DNA of 51,600 nt from DATDCV01 sp036524155 (GCA_036524155.1 DATDCV010000643.1:1-51600); one strand, 5' to 3'; numbered from the stretch's first letter, positions 9,414-18,266 are shown. Translations and numbers: made by a program. The notes: generated by a model not told the origin, from the sequence alone.

Positions 9414-9474
9414 GCAGGTCAACAGGGATTCGGTATGCTGACACCGTTCTCGAGTGTAGAACGTGTGTCAGAAG

Positions 9475-9498
9475 AGCCGGAGAGGAACTCCGGCTTTT
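9475..9498 (+). terminator. Intrinsic terminator-like hairpin
   Basis: AGCCGGAG (9475-9482), loop AGGAA, CTCCGGCT (9488-9495), then TTT. This 8-bp GC-rich stem with a T tract reads best on the + strand, although no + strand gene ends here. The surrounding 9275-9660 holds no gene I can support. Confidence 0.55.
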
Positions 9499-9660
9499 CT
9501 GTTGTACACAGCCGGCTTCTTCGGACTTTGGCTGTGACGAAAAAGGCGTTTCGACGCCAAAAGGATGCTGCTGCGCTCGGCTCGACGAGGCCGGTTTCAG
9601 CCGGGATGAGGCTGGTCGGGGACCGTGGACATTCCTCTCCCGCGTAATCCAACCGGCGGA

Positions 9661-9827
9661 TCACGACGACTGCTGGTCGCCCAGGAATTTTGCCAGCCGA
9701 TCGAGCAGGAAGCTCCAGCCTCAAAAAACCACCTCCGCATTTGCGGAGGATTAGTCACCGCTTTCCACACCTTTTCGGTTGGAACCTTGAACGTGCGTTC
9801 GACGACGACGGCCGACTGGGCTTTCAT
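9661..9827 (-). pseudogene. Internally deleted SRPBCC (AHSA1-like) gene
   Basis: The minus strand from ATG 9827 encodes MKAQSAVVVERTFKVPTEKV and then WKAVTNPPQMRRWFFE, a clear N-terminus of the SRPBCC/AHSA1 hydrophobic-ligand-binding family. Directly after FFE the sequence jumps, in a shifted frame, to GWSFLLDRLAKFLGDQQSS and a TGA at 9663-9661, the usual C-terminal helix of the same family. About 90-110 middle residues are missing, so one deletion with a frameshift has destroyed the gene. ArsR regulators often sit next to such genes, but none is adjacent here. Intact family members are about 140-170 residues long. Confidence 0.75.
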
Positions 9828-10000
9828 AACGTTTCGTTTGATCCTACCTTTAGATGCCGGCCGAGACGAAAATGCCCGGCCTGCCCAAAATGTGCGGGGC
9901 CGCATCGCTGTTCAACGCCCCTCTCATACCGTCTCGGCGCGTTTTTTCAACCGAGCGCGCGCGTAGTCAGAATAACATCTTTTGAATTATTGGATCGAGC

Positions 10001-13000
10001 TTGCAGGCGAGGCTGCGAAATTTTTTGCTGTCGCTCCCCGAACGGGGCGTCAGATCAGTCACTGCTCTCGCGGGCGGGTTAATCCGAGAGGTGGGCGAGG
10101 TGTCAATTCCTCAGACGATCCGGCGGGGTCAACTCTACCGGAACCTGGTCGAAGCCACGCTGCGCTTTTTAATCGAGCAGGTGGGGCAGGTCAAAGGCGT
10201 ATACCCGGCTGGGGAAAAGCTCTCGAAAGATTTCCTGGTCCGGCGGGCGGCGGGCAACGGGATTGAGCTGGCCGGGATTCTCGCCTTCCGCGCTTCGCCC
10301 GTGTGGGTCCTTGCGGCGCTGGCCGACGCTTCGGGAGCCGGGCGTTATCTCATCCGGGAAATCGCTGCTTCACTGAAAGATGAGGGCCTGCTGGACCGCG
10401 TGTCTGATTTCACGACCGTGGATGAAATGTTGGATGGACTCGAAGCGTCAGCCGGGCGAATGGCGGCAACCGTCAACACACCGCCGCTCGATATCACCGC
10501 GTTGCGCAGGGAATGGAAGGCTCTGCGCCAGGATCTGTCCAAGATTCCGCCCAGGCAGCTTCCGAGCATGGATGCGCTTCGCGCGCTGTGGAGCGGGATG
10601 AAGGAAGAGGCCCGCAAACAAAATCGGACTGTGTTTCAGGTCTCATCGCTTATGGCCATGTCCGCCATCAGTAACGTCCCCGAAAAGGCCCGCTGGTTGT
10701 CGGCTTCCGCGCGTTCCGCGGCTCGCAAGGCTGGGGCGGCCGTGGCAGCCGTGTTGTTGGAGGATTATCGCGCCACACTTGGACACATCCGTGAAACGGG
10801 CTACGCCCGCTATGCCGCTCGACAGTTCAGTCCCTACCTGTCGGCCGTCCTTTTACAGTTCTCACCTCGCCAACGCTCGCTCACCGAAAGGCTGTTAACC
10901 AGAAAGAAGCGCCCAGCCGCCAAAAAGAAAAGGCGAGCGCGGCTGGCCTGCGTGTGGCTGTTCATCACTGTTTTGTGGGCAGCCGTTGCGGTTGGTGAGG
11001 AGTCTGGCCGGCTGGTGCAAGTCGGACCCATCGCGCCGGTGGCGCACCCGCCGAATGTGCATCCGATGTTCAACCAGTGGACTTACATCCCTGCCGGACC
11101 GATTGTCTGCGTGTTTCATGGCGATCCTCAAACCCGCTACCAGGTGTTCCTCGGACTGATTGAAGACTACTGGGACCGGGCGGGGCGGCGTCTGATGGAC
11201 ATCCAAGTGGCAGGCAAGGTTCTGGCCACCGTCGATGCCTTCAACGGATCCAAAGGCAAGCCGCACGGTTACCTCTTCCCGGCAATCACGGATCAGAAAG
11301 GTGAGCTGTGGATCCGCATCTGTCCCAACGCTTCCGCGCCGGATAAGAACCCGGCCATCTGCGGGTTACTTCTGTTCCCGGCTGACGCGCGCGTCGAGGC
11401 GGAGGAGGTCATCGCCAATCGCGGCCCTCAGCCCCTGGCGCTAGCGCTGCCTGGGTATATCGAGCCGCAGTTCTTCCAAAACCGCGGCCAGTACTTTGCG
11501 CGCAAGGACTATGTTCCCAAGCCACTACCCAAATTCGCCGAGGCCCGCAGCAAGCTGCCCAGTCCCATCTTTGACGAGGATCCCGCGTGTGTGGAACTGT
11601 ACTGGAAGGCCTGGGAGCTGGCATTCCGCAATTTCCACGAGCCCGCCACCAACAGCGGCTTTGTTTCGCAGTTCATCGACGCGGCGTTTAACCAAAACAT
11701 TTTCCTGTGGGACACTTGCTTCATGACGATGTTCTGCAATTACGGTCATCCTTACGTTCCCGGAATCTGCTCGCTGGATAATTTCTACTGCCGGCAGTTT
11801 GCAGACGGTGAGATCTGCCGCGAGATCGACCGTGCCAGCGGCAGGGAGTACCACGAGTGGATCAACCGCGAAGGCGGCGGGTTGCTCAGCCGTTGGGGAG
11901 TGCTGATCGATGGCGGGCCGCGGCCCTTCACTGTCACTTATGTCGAGCGCCAGCCGCCCGAGCCACCGCCACACCTAACGTTGGATGCTCTCAACCACCC
12001 CATCTTCGCCTGGGCCGAACTGGAGTCCTTCCGTGTTACCGGCGACCGGGACCGGCTGAAGACCATTTACGAACCGCTGACACGGTACTATCGCGCGCTG
12101 CAAAAATACTTGCGCCAGGGTAACGGATTATACATGACGGACTGGGCCAGCATGGATAATTCCCCGCGGAATCGTTATTTGGATCGCGGCGGCACCGCCA
12201 TCGATACGTCCGCCGAGATGGCGTTATTTGCCAGGAACCTTGCACGAATCGCGGGTTTGCTGGGCCAGCAAAAAGCTGCGGTCGGGTTCCGGTCTGACGC
12301 GGAGAAACTCACCCGGCTCATCAACGAGAAAATGTGGGATCCCATACGCAAGTTCTACTTCGACCTCACGCTGGAGGGGAAAAGATCTCCGGTCAAGACC
12401 GTGGCGGCTTACTGGACGCTCCTGGCCGAAGTGGCAGGACCGGAGCAAGTCGCAGCCCTCGCCGCGGAGCTGCACAATCCGGCGACTTTTGGCCGAAAGC
12501 ACCCTGTTCCGACCGTACCGGGGGATGAGCAGGCGTTCGACCCGGCGGGAGGTTATTGGAACGGGGCGGTTTGGGAGCCGGTCAACACGATGGTGATTCG
12601 CGGCCTGGAGATTAACGGAAACCGCAAGCTGGCGGACGAAATAGCGCTCGAACATTTGCGCCTGGTCACGCAGATCTTCAGAGATACTGGAACTGTGTGG
12701 GAGAACTACGCTCCCGATGCCATCAAGCCCGGCACACCGGCCAAACGCGATTTTGTCGGCTGGAGCGGCCTCGGCCCGATTCTCTACCTGATCGAATACG
12801 GCATCGGGATCCGTGTTGATGCTGCCGCCAACAGCGTCACGTGGTACCTCCGCAGTTCTCAGCGGGTCGGCATCGAGAAACTGTGGTTCGGCCAAACGAC
12901 CGCTTCGTTGGTCTGTGAAGCCCCCAACGCGGAGGGCAAGCGGACAGTGAGGGTGCAGACCGATGGCCGGTTTCGCCTGAAGCTGTTCTACCAGGGGATC

Positions 13001-13063
13001 CTGCGCACGACGGACATACCGGCTGGAGAACCTGTGGAAATACAACTGGAGCCGAGGCGCTGA
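10001..13063 (+). CDS. Uncharacterised domain fused via TM segment to GH63/GH37-like hydrolase
   Basis: A 1020-residue fusion starting at TTG 10001 (GGA lies 8 bases upstream). Residues 1-300 form a helical cytosolic-looking domain of unknown function (LYRNLVEATLRFLIEQVGQV, NGIELAGILAFRASPVWVLA, RYAARQFSPYLSAVLLQFSP). A strongly basic stretch (KKRPAAKKKRRAR, about 302-314) and one hydrophobic span (ACVWLFITVLWAAVAVG, about 316-332) follow, which predicts a cytoplasmic N-terminus and a periplasmic C-terminus. Residues about 520-1000 are an (alpha/alpha)6-barrel glycosidase of the trehalase/GH63/mannosylglycerate-hydrolase-like group: FLWDTCFMTMF near 569, DWASMDNSPR near 713, GGYWNGAVWEPVNTM near 852, TVWENYAPD near 898. 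The Asp in DNSPR or WDT and the Glu in WENY are the likely catalytic pair by family analogy. The substrate is unknown. Confidence 0.82.
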   Translation: MQARLRNFLLSLPERGVRSVTALAGGLIREVGEVSIPQTIRRGQLYRNLVEATLRFLIEQVGQVKGVYPAGEKLSKDFLVRRAAGNGIELAGILAFRASPVWVLAALADASGAGRYLIREIAASLKDEGLLDRVSDFTTVDEMLDGLEASAGRMAATVNTPPLDITALRREWKALRQDLSKIPPRQLPSMDALRALWSGMKEEARKQNRTVFQVSSLMAMSAISNVPEKARWLSASARSAARKAGAAVAAVLLEDYRATLGHIRETGYARYAARQFSPYLSAVLLQFSPRQRSLTERLLTRKKRPAAKKKRRARLACVWLFITVLWAAVAVGEESGRLVQVGPIAPVAHPPNVHPMFNQWTYIPAGPIVCVFHGDPQTRYQVFLGLIEDYWDRAGRRLMDIQVAGKVLATVDAFNGSKGKPHGYLFPAITDQKGELWIRICPNASAPDKNPAICGLLLFPADARVEAEEVIANRGPQPLALALPGYIEPQFFQNRGQYFARKDYVPKPLPKFAEARSKLPSPIFDEDPACVELYWKAWELAFRNFHEPATNSGFVSQFIDAAFNQNIFLWDTCFMTMFCNYGHPYVPGICSLDNFYCRQFADGEICREIDRASGREYHEWINREGGGLLSRWGVLIDGGPRPFTVTYVERQPPEPPPHLTLDALNHPIFAWAELESFRVTGDRDRLKTIYEPLTRYYRALQKYLRQGNGLYMTDWASMDNSPRNRYLDRGGTAIDTSAEMALFARNLARIAGLLGQQKAAVGFRSDAEKLTRLINEKMWDPIRKFYFDLTLEGKRSPVKTVAAYWTLLAEVAGPEQVAALAAELHNPATFGRKHPVPTVPGDEQAFDPAGGYWNGAVWEPVNTMVIRGLEINGNRKLADEIALEHLRLVTQIFRDTGTVWENYAPDAIKPGTPAKRDFVGWSGLGPILYLIEYGIGIRVDAAANSVTWYLRSSQRVGIEKLWFGQTTASLVCEAPNAEGKRTVRVQTDGRFRLKLFYQGILRTTDIPAGEPVEIQLEPRR

Positions 13064-13236
13064 CGATGCCGCCTCATCGGATTGGGACCAACTCCGCCCG
13101 GTCATCGAGGACACCATGCACGAATTGTCCGACAAAGATCGTCATGCCGTCCTGCTGGGCTTTCTTGAGAACAAGACCCTCAACCGGGTCTGGACGGCTT
13201 TGAATTTGACCGAAAACGCGGCGCGATTCCTCCTGG
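13062..13236 (+). pseudogene. Remnant of ECF sigma factor C-terminal region
   Basis: Starting inside the hydrolase stop codon, one + frame reads DDAASDWDQLRPVIEDTMHE, then LSDKDRHAVLLGFLENKTLN and RVWTALNLTENAAR. This matches the region-4 linker and helix-turn-helix of verrucomicrobial ECF sigma factors, where intact members read roughly LGLSENAARMRVERALEKLR. After NAAR the frame diverges (FLLEFRGCPRSS) and no region 2 is present upstream. It is a decayed fragment of about 55 codons, probably left by a rearrangement that also fixed the end of the hydrolase gene. Confidence 0.65.
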
Positions 13237-13256
13237 AGTTTCGGGGGTGCCCCCGT

Positions 13257-13814
13257 TCAAGCTTTCTCCTCGAGTAGTTTCTGCACTACCTTCTCCACGT
13301 TCTCCGGTTGCAGTCCGATGATGCGAACATTCCCTTTGCGGTCAACGACCGCGTAGGTGGGATAATACTGCACCGCCCAGGCGGCCTGCGACTTCAGGTC
13401 GGGATCCCGCGCGGTGGGATATTCGATGCCTTTTTCTTTGACCGTCTGGTCCATCTTCTCCTGGCCCCGCTTTGAGGTGCAGACCCCCAGCAGGACGAGG
13501 CCTTTGCTCTTGTACTTCTTCAGCAATTCGTTATTGTGCGGGATAGCGGCCATGCACGGTCCGCACCAGGTGGCATAAAAATCCACCAACACGACTTTGC
13601 CCTTCATGTCCTCGGTCTTGACCTGCCCGTTGACCCAACCGGTCAGGCTGAGCGGGGGCATCGGTTTGCCCTCAAGGGCCTTGTGCTGAGCCCGGACTTT
13701 GGCATCGTCGTCCCAGGTCCAACCGTCCGGAAACTCGCTCGCCCGCGTGTGCACCTGGAAAACACAAACGAAAGAAAACAGGAAAAGCGCCGCCCATTTC
13801 GAATTCGGTTTCAT
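13257..13814 (-). CDS. TlpA-like periplasmic thioredoxin
   Basis: A 185-residue exported thiol-disulfide protein. A signal peptide (MKPNSKWAALFLFSFVCVFQ) precedes the TlpA/redoxin fold: GKVVLVDFYATWCGPCMAAI carries the WCGPC active site, and YYPTYAVVDRKGNVRI carries the cis-proline before the last strand. It could reduce apocytochrome cysteines or maintain other exported thiol proteins, which suits a region with three multihaem cytochromes; that link is inference. It is transcribed in the same direction as the ArsR gene upstream, across an 86-base gap. That gap contains its own sigma-70-type promoter ending at the start codon, so the message may be leaderless. Confidence 0.88.
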   Translation of the reverse strand: MKPNSKWAALFLFSFVCVFQVHTRASEFPDGWTWDDDAKVRAQHKALEGKPMPPLSLTGWVNGQVKTEDMKGKVVLVDFYATWCGPCMAAIPHNNELLKKYKSKGLVLLGVCTSKRGQEKMDQTVKEKGIEYPTARDPDLKSQAAWAVQYYPTYAVVDRKGNVRIIGLQPENVEKVVQKLLEEKA

Positions 13815-13819
13815 ACGGG

Positions 13820-13848
13820 GCTATAACACAGCGTTCACTTTGCGTCAA
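13820..13848 (-). promoter_or_regulatory. Sigma-70-type promoter of TlpA-like gene
   Basis: On the minus strand TTGACG (13848-13843), a 17-base spacer and TATAGC (13825-13820) form a good -35/-10 pair. The -10 box ends 6 bases before the A of the ATG at 13814, which predicts transcription starting at or next to the start codon (a leaderless mRNA). Confidence 0.6.
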
Positions 13849-13900
13849 CCGGCGGCCCGGCGGGAGGCGCCGCACGACGATGCTGGCCCGCACACCCAAG

Positions 13901-14254
13901 TCAGATCTCAGGCGCGAACAATGCCGCGGCGCATTTGGCGTCCCGCTCCATCTTGCCGCAGACCAGCTCACACAGGGCGAACACCATCGGGTCTGCAATA
14001 TGGTACTTGATGGAAGGTCCTTTGCGTTTGCGTTCCACGAGCCGGTGCTGATGGAGCACGCCCAGGTGTTTGGAAACGTTGGCCTGTTTCAGCCTGCAGG
14101 TTTCCATCAATTGATGCACTGCCAGCGGTCCGCTCTGGAGGGCCTGCAGGAGCGCCAGCCGGCTGGGTTCGGAAAGCGCGGCAAACAGGCCGGCGACGGC
14201 CTCCAGTTGACGGGGGGACAAGCGTTTGATGGTTCGCGTTTTCGTATTACCCAA
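13901..14254 (-). CDS. ArsR/SmtB-family transcriptional repressor
   Basis: A 117-residue winged-helix regulator. LFAALSEPSRLALLQALQSG, LMETCRLKQANVSKHLGVLH and VERKRKGPSIKYHIADP match the ArsR fold (dimer helix, recognition helix, wing). The in-frame start is TTG at 14254; no in-frame ATG fits better. The classic ELCVCD arsenic motif is absent. A single Cys in METC and a C-terminal cluster CELVCGKMERDAKC could sense a metal, a thiol-reactive species or redox state. It is divergent from the decaheme cytochrome gene, and the shared intergenic region holds two AT-rich dyads that are candidate operators. Confidence 0.88.
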   Translation of the reverse strand: MGNTKTRTIKRLSPRQLEAVAGLFAALSEPSRLALLQALQSGPLAVHQLMETCRLKQANVSKHLGVLHQHRLVERKRKGPSIKYHIADPMVFALCELVCGKMERDAKCAAALFAPEI

Positions 14255-14599
14255 TGAGCATATCGAGATTCCAGTATAAAGAGCAGCCCCGTCATGCGCA
14301 AGAGGAAATTAGCTCCGCTGAGCAGGGCCGCCCCCGGGAATTTCCCAGTGGAACGAAGATTATGATCCTGATTATATGTCGTCATATTACCATATCGGAA
14401 TATGGTTGTGAAAGAATCTGTTGCCGGCCGTTGCTTCCAGTCCCTGGAGGCGAGGGCTGCTGTTTGAACCACGACAAAGATCCCATGAGAAGATCACGAC
14501 AAGACAAGACTCCGAAGGAGGCCGGCGTTCTGGCGATGCCGGCCGGACCCCAGCCAGGACAACGCAGCGAACCAAACTGAACCAAGTAGCAAACTAACC
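14255..14599. other. Divergent intergenic region, ArsR / decaheme cytochrome
   Basis: 345 bases without a gene, carrying the regulatory dyads annotated at 14374-14405. The remainder shows no reading frame with recognisable content and no clear T-tract hairpin. Confidence 0.5.
14374..14405. promoter_or_regulatory. Two tandem AT-rich dyads, candidate ArsR operator
   Basis: ATATG-TCGT-CATAT occupies 14374-14387 and CCATAT-CGGA-ATATGG occupies 14390-14405, both perfect dyads with 4-base centres about 17 bases apart. This length and AT content resemble ArsR-family operators. The site lies between the divergent arsR-like and decaheme genes and could control both. Confidence 0.55.
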
Positions 14600-17500
14600 A
14601 TGAAACTTCCTGTAATGCTCATTCTAGGGATGACACTGGCGGCGCAAAGCGTGCTGGCGTTGTCCAGTTACGTAAGTCAGATCCCCAATGGCGCGGCCTT
14701 TAGCTGTGCCAATTGCCACGTGAATCCGGCGGGCGGAGGCACGCGAACCGGATTCGGCAATGCTTTTGCCAGCAACAGCCATTTGTGGAACGCGACCCTG
14801 GCCGCCCTTGATTCGGATGGAGACGGTTACAGCAACGGTGTTGAGCTGGCTGATCCGAACGGGACCTGGCGTCCCGGCCAGTCCAACCCGTCAGGTGCCG
14901 TCTACAATCCCGGTGACGCGACCTCGCATCCGGGGGCAGCGGCGACCGCACCGGTGATCACCACACAGCCCGCCAGCCAGACCGTTCCTGCCGGAGCCAA
15001 TGCCACCTTCACCGTAGTGGCCACCGGAACGGCGCCGCTGGGCTACCAATGGCGCTTCAACAGCGTGAACATCGCCGGCGCCACCAGCTCCAGCCTGAGA
15101 TTGACGGCGGTCACCAGCGCCAACGCCGGCAGCTACACGGTCGTGGTGAGCAACAGCGCCGGCTCGACGACCAGCTCCGCTGCGAGCCTGACGGTCACGT
15201 CGACGGTTACCGCGCCGACGATTACCACGCAGCCAGTCAGCCAGACTGTGGCTGCGGGTGCCAATGTGAGCTTTACGGTCGGGGCTACCGGGACGGCGCC
15301 GTTGAGCTACCAATGGCGTTTCAACAGCGCGAATATTGCCGGCGCCACCAGTTCGATCCTGACGCTGACGGCAGTCGCCAGTGCCAATGCCGGCAGCTAT
15401 ACGGCCGTCGTCAGCAATGGCGCAGGCTCTGCCACCAGCACCGCCGCCGCCCTGACGGTCAACGCGGCCGGAACCCCTGCCATTACGACCCAGCCAGTCA
15501 GCCAGACGGTCACCGCCGGCGCCAATGTCACGTTCACAGTCGGCGCCGCCGGCACGTCGCCGTTGAGCTACCAGTGGATGATGAACAGCGCCAATATTTC
15601 CGGCGCGACCACTTCCGCGCTGACCCTGAACAATGTGAACACTGCCAATGCGGGCACCTATACGGTCCGGGTGAGCAACTCGGCCGGCTCGGTCACCAGC
15701 GCCACCGCCACGCTTACCGTGAACACGGCGGTCGGTGCCGCGGCCGGCACGCTGATCCTCGGGTGGAACAACCTGGGAATGCATTGCATGGACAAGGATT
15801 TTTCGGTGTTCTCAATCCTGCCGCCATACAATACGATCGAGGCCCAACTCATCGTAAATGGCGCGCTGGTAAAGAGCGGCACCGGTTACACCGTCACCTA
15901 CGAGGCAGTCGCCGATCCGACCGGCTCGATTAATAGCACCGCCCAGGGCAAGACGGACTTCTATCAGTACACCCCGTATCTCTATGGCGCTCTGCCCATG
16001 GATATGGGTCTTAAGGGCTGGGCGATGCCAGGGGCGGCCAATGTGCCGCAAGGCATGCTTTTCGAGAACAACAACTCGCCCGCCGCCGGCGTTTCGACAC
16101 CGGTTAATTGGTTCAGGGCCGAAGGCATCCCGATCACGCCCTATGACGATGCGCTGCAAAAGAACGAGTATCCGCTCATGCGAATCGTCGCGCGTGATGC
16201 CGCCAAGAACATTATCGCGGCCAACGATGTCGTCCTGCCGGTGTCGGATGAAATGGACTGCAAGGCTTGCCATGCTTCGGGGACCGGTACCGCGAAGCCC
16301 CTGGAAGGCTGGGTCAACGATCCGAACCCGGAGCGCGATTACCGCCTCAATATTCTGCGCCTGCATGACGAACTGCAGGATCCAGCGACCTATCCAGGCA
16401 TCCTCTCGAGCAACGGTTTCACTCCGCAGGGCCTTTATGCGGAGGTAGTAACGACCGGCCAGCCCGTGCTCTGCGCCAAGTGTCACCTCTCCGAGGCGCT
16501 GCCAGGCTCCGGCTACGGAAACCTGCCGCCGCTTACCACCGCCATCCACTCCCTCCACGCCGGCGTGGCTGATCCCATCACCGGCACCACGCTTGACAGC
16601 GCCGTTAACCGCACAGCCTGCTACCGCTGCCACCCCGGCACGAGCACGAAATGTCTCCGAGGCGCTATGGGTGCCGCGGTCGCCAACGACGGAACGATGG
16701 AAATGCAGTGCCAAAGCTGTCACGGCAACCTGAGCAAGGTGGGGGACCCAAACCGCGTTGGCTGGTTCATGGAGCCCAATTGCCAGAGCTGCCATACCGG
16801 TACTGCTACCAGCAACAACGGCCAAATCCGTTACACATCCTGCTATGACTCCACCGGCAATGTGCGTGCGGCGGTCAACCAGACGTTTGCCACCACTCCC
16901 AACACGCCGGCTACCGGGCTGTCACTGTATCGGTTCTCGGTAGGTCACGGCGGACTGCAATGCTCCGCTTGCCATGGTTCGACGCACGCTGAATTCCCGA
17001 CCAGCGAGCCGAACGACAACATCAGAAATACCGAACTGCAGGGCCACGCCGGCCCGATGGTCGAGTGTTCTGCCTGCCACACCACCGTGCCAGTCACCGG
17101 CAACGGTGGGCCGCACGGGATGCACCCGGTCGGGCAGTCGTGGGTGAGTACCCACAACAATTACGCCAGCAGCGCCTGTCAGGCCTGCCATGGGACCGAC
17201 TATCGTGGCACCGTATTGTCCGAGATGCAGGCCGACCGCACACTGGCCGGGCGTAATCTGTTCCGCGGCGCCATCATTAGCTGTTACATTTGCCATAACG
17301 GGCCCAGCGGCTCAGGCTCGCCGCCGGCGGCCCCCACCGTGAGCAATGTTTCGGCCAGCACCGCCGCTGGTCAACCCGTCGCCATCACGCTGCCGATCTC
17401 GGGCACCGGGGCCTATCCACGCATCATCTCGCAGCCGGCCAATGGCACGGTCGGCCTGAGCACCAATGGCTCCAGATTCATCGCCACCTACTACCCGGCC

Positions 17501-18178
17501 GCCGGCTTCACCGGGGTTGATACGTTCACGTTCGCCGCCTACAACGGCTACAACAACTCGACCCTCGCGACCGCCACGGCTACAGTGGGCAGTGGCTCGA
17601 CCGCCGTGCCGCCGTCGATCACCACGCAACCGATTAGCCAGACCGTGAACGCCGGAGCGAACGTTACGTTCACTGTTGGCGCCACCGGGACCGCGCCGCT
17701 GAGCTATCAGTGGCAAAAGAACGGCGTCAATATCTCAGGCGCCACGAGTTCGGCGCTGACCCTGACGAGCGTGACCAGTTCGCGCGCCGGCACCTACCGG
17801 GCTGTCGTTAGCAATAGCGCTGGCTCCACTACCAGCTCTTCCGCCACGCTGACGGTTCTCACTCCGTTTACCGTCACGTTGACGAGCCCTGTGGCCGGAG
17901 CCACTTACACCAGGCCGGCCTATGTGCAGCTCGCAGCGAGCGTTTCCTCGAGCGTCAGCATTGCCCGAGTCCAGTTCTACGACGGTTCGACCTTGCTGGG
18001 CACCGACACAAGCTCGCCTTACAGCCTGCTCACCGGCAACCTCTCACGGGGAACACATACGTTCACCGCACGAGCCACGGACGTGAACGGTCGAATCGCC
18101 ACTTCCGCTCCGGTCCAGATCACCGTGAGGTCATCGGGCGATCATTATGCGTCGTCTGAGGCTACTTTGAGCAACTGA
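14600..18178 (+). CDS. Secreted decaheme c-type cytochrome with Ig-like domains
   Basis: An 1192-residue exported protein with a signal peptide (MKLPVMLILGMTLAAQSVLA). Ten CxxCH haem motifs are seen: CANCH at about residue 35, then CKACH, CAKCH, CYRCH, CQSCH, CQSCH, CSACH, CSACH, CQACH and CYICH between about 552 and 899. A calcium-binding-like loop DSDGDGYSNGVELAD follows the first haem. Residues 114-383 hold three tandem Ig-like domains (ITTQPASQTV, YQWRFNS, AGSYTVVVSNSAGS). Residues 910-1180 hold a cadherin-like domain, one more Ig-like domain and a final Big_9-like domain. The part between Ig block and haems (LILGWNNLGMHCMDKDFSVF) is conserved in multihaem proteins of metal-reducing bacteria. 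It is likely a surface electron carrier; the partner is unknown. Confidence 0.88.
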   Translation: MKLPVMLILGMTLAAQSVLALSSYVSQIPNGAAFSCANCHVNPAGGGTRTGFGNAFASNSHLWNATLAALDSDGDGYSNGVELADPNGTWRPGQSNPSGAVYNPGDATSHPGAAATAPVITTQPASQTVPAGANATFTVVATGTAPLGYQWRFNSVNIAGATSSSLRLTAVTSANAGSYTVVVSNSAGSTTSSAASLTVTSTVTAPTITTQPVSQTVAAGANVSFTVGATGTAPLSYQWRFNSANIAGATSSILTLTAVASANAGSYTAVVSNGAGSATSTAAALTVNAAGTPAITTQPVSQTVTAGANVTFTVGAAGTSPLSYQWMMNSANISGATTSALTLNNVNTANAGTYTVRVSNSAGSVTSATATLTVNTAVGAAAGTLILGWNNLGMHCMDKDFSVFSILPPYNTIEAQLIVNGALVKSGTGYTVTYEAVADPTGSINSTAQGKTDFYQYTPYLYGALPMDMGLKGWAMPGAANVPQGMLFENNNSPAAGVSTPVNWFRAEGIPITPYDDALQKNEYPLMRIVARDAAKNIIAANDVVLPVSDEMDCKACHASGTGTAKPLEGWVNDPNPERDYRLNILRLHDELQDPATYPGILSSNGFTPQGLYAEVVTTGQPVLCAKCHLSEALPGSGYGNLPPLTTAIHSLHAGVADPITGTTLDSAVNRTACYRCHPGTSTKCLRGAMGAAVANDGTMEMQCQSCHGNLSKVGDPNRVGWFMEPNCQSCHTGTATSNNGQIRYTSCYDSTGNVRAAVNQTFATTPNTPATGLSLYRFSVGHGGLQCSACHGSTHAEFPTSEPNDNIRNTELQGHAGPMVECSACHTTVPVTGNGGPHGMHPVGQSWVSTHNNYASSACQACHGTDYRGTVLSEMQADRTLAGRNLFRGAIISCYICHNGPSGSGSPPAAPTVSNVSASTAAGQPVAITLPISGTGAYPRIISQPANGTVGLSTNGSRFIATYYPAAGFTGVDTFTFAAYNGYNNSTLATATATVGSGSTAVPPSITTQPISQTVNAGANVTFTVGATGTAPLSYQWQKNGVNISGATSSALTLTSVTSSRAGTYRAVVSNSAGSTTSSSATLTVLTPFTVTLTSPVAGATYTRPAYVQLAASVSSSVSIARVQFYDGSTLLGTDTSSPYSLLTGNLSRGTHTFTARATDVNGRIATSAPVQITVRSSGDHYASSEATLSN

Positions 18179-18233
18179 TCGAGCACGGACTTCGTACAAC
18201 GCACTGTTGTAGTCGTTCAAGTCTGAACGCACG

Positions 18234-18266
18234 GGCACGCGGCCTATACGGCCGCGTGCCTTTTTT
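18234..18266 (+). terminator. Strong intrinsic terminator after decaheme cytochrome
   Basis: GGCACGCGGCC (18234-18244), loop TATAC, GGCCGCGTGCC (18250-18260), then TTTTTT. The 11-bp perfect stem plus T6 lies 56 bases after the cytochrome stop codon. The rest of 18179-18549 has no supported gene. A possible TTGACC, 16 bases, TAAGCT promoter lies near 18481, upstream of the oxidoreductase. Confidence 0.88.

Noticed and set aside
10834..11266. Minus-strand open frames under the fusion gene
   Set aside because: They are antisense shadows; the + frame is continuous and has the membrane span expected there.
15812..16825. 337-codon minus-strand open frame
   Set aside because: It is antisense to the decaheme cytochrome and has no recognisable motif.
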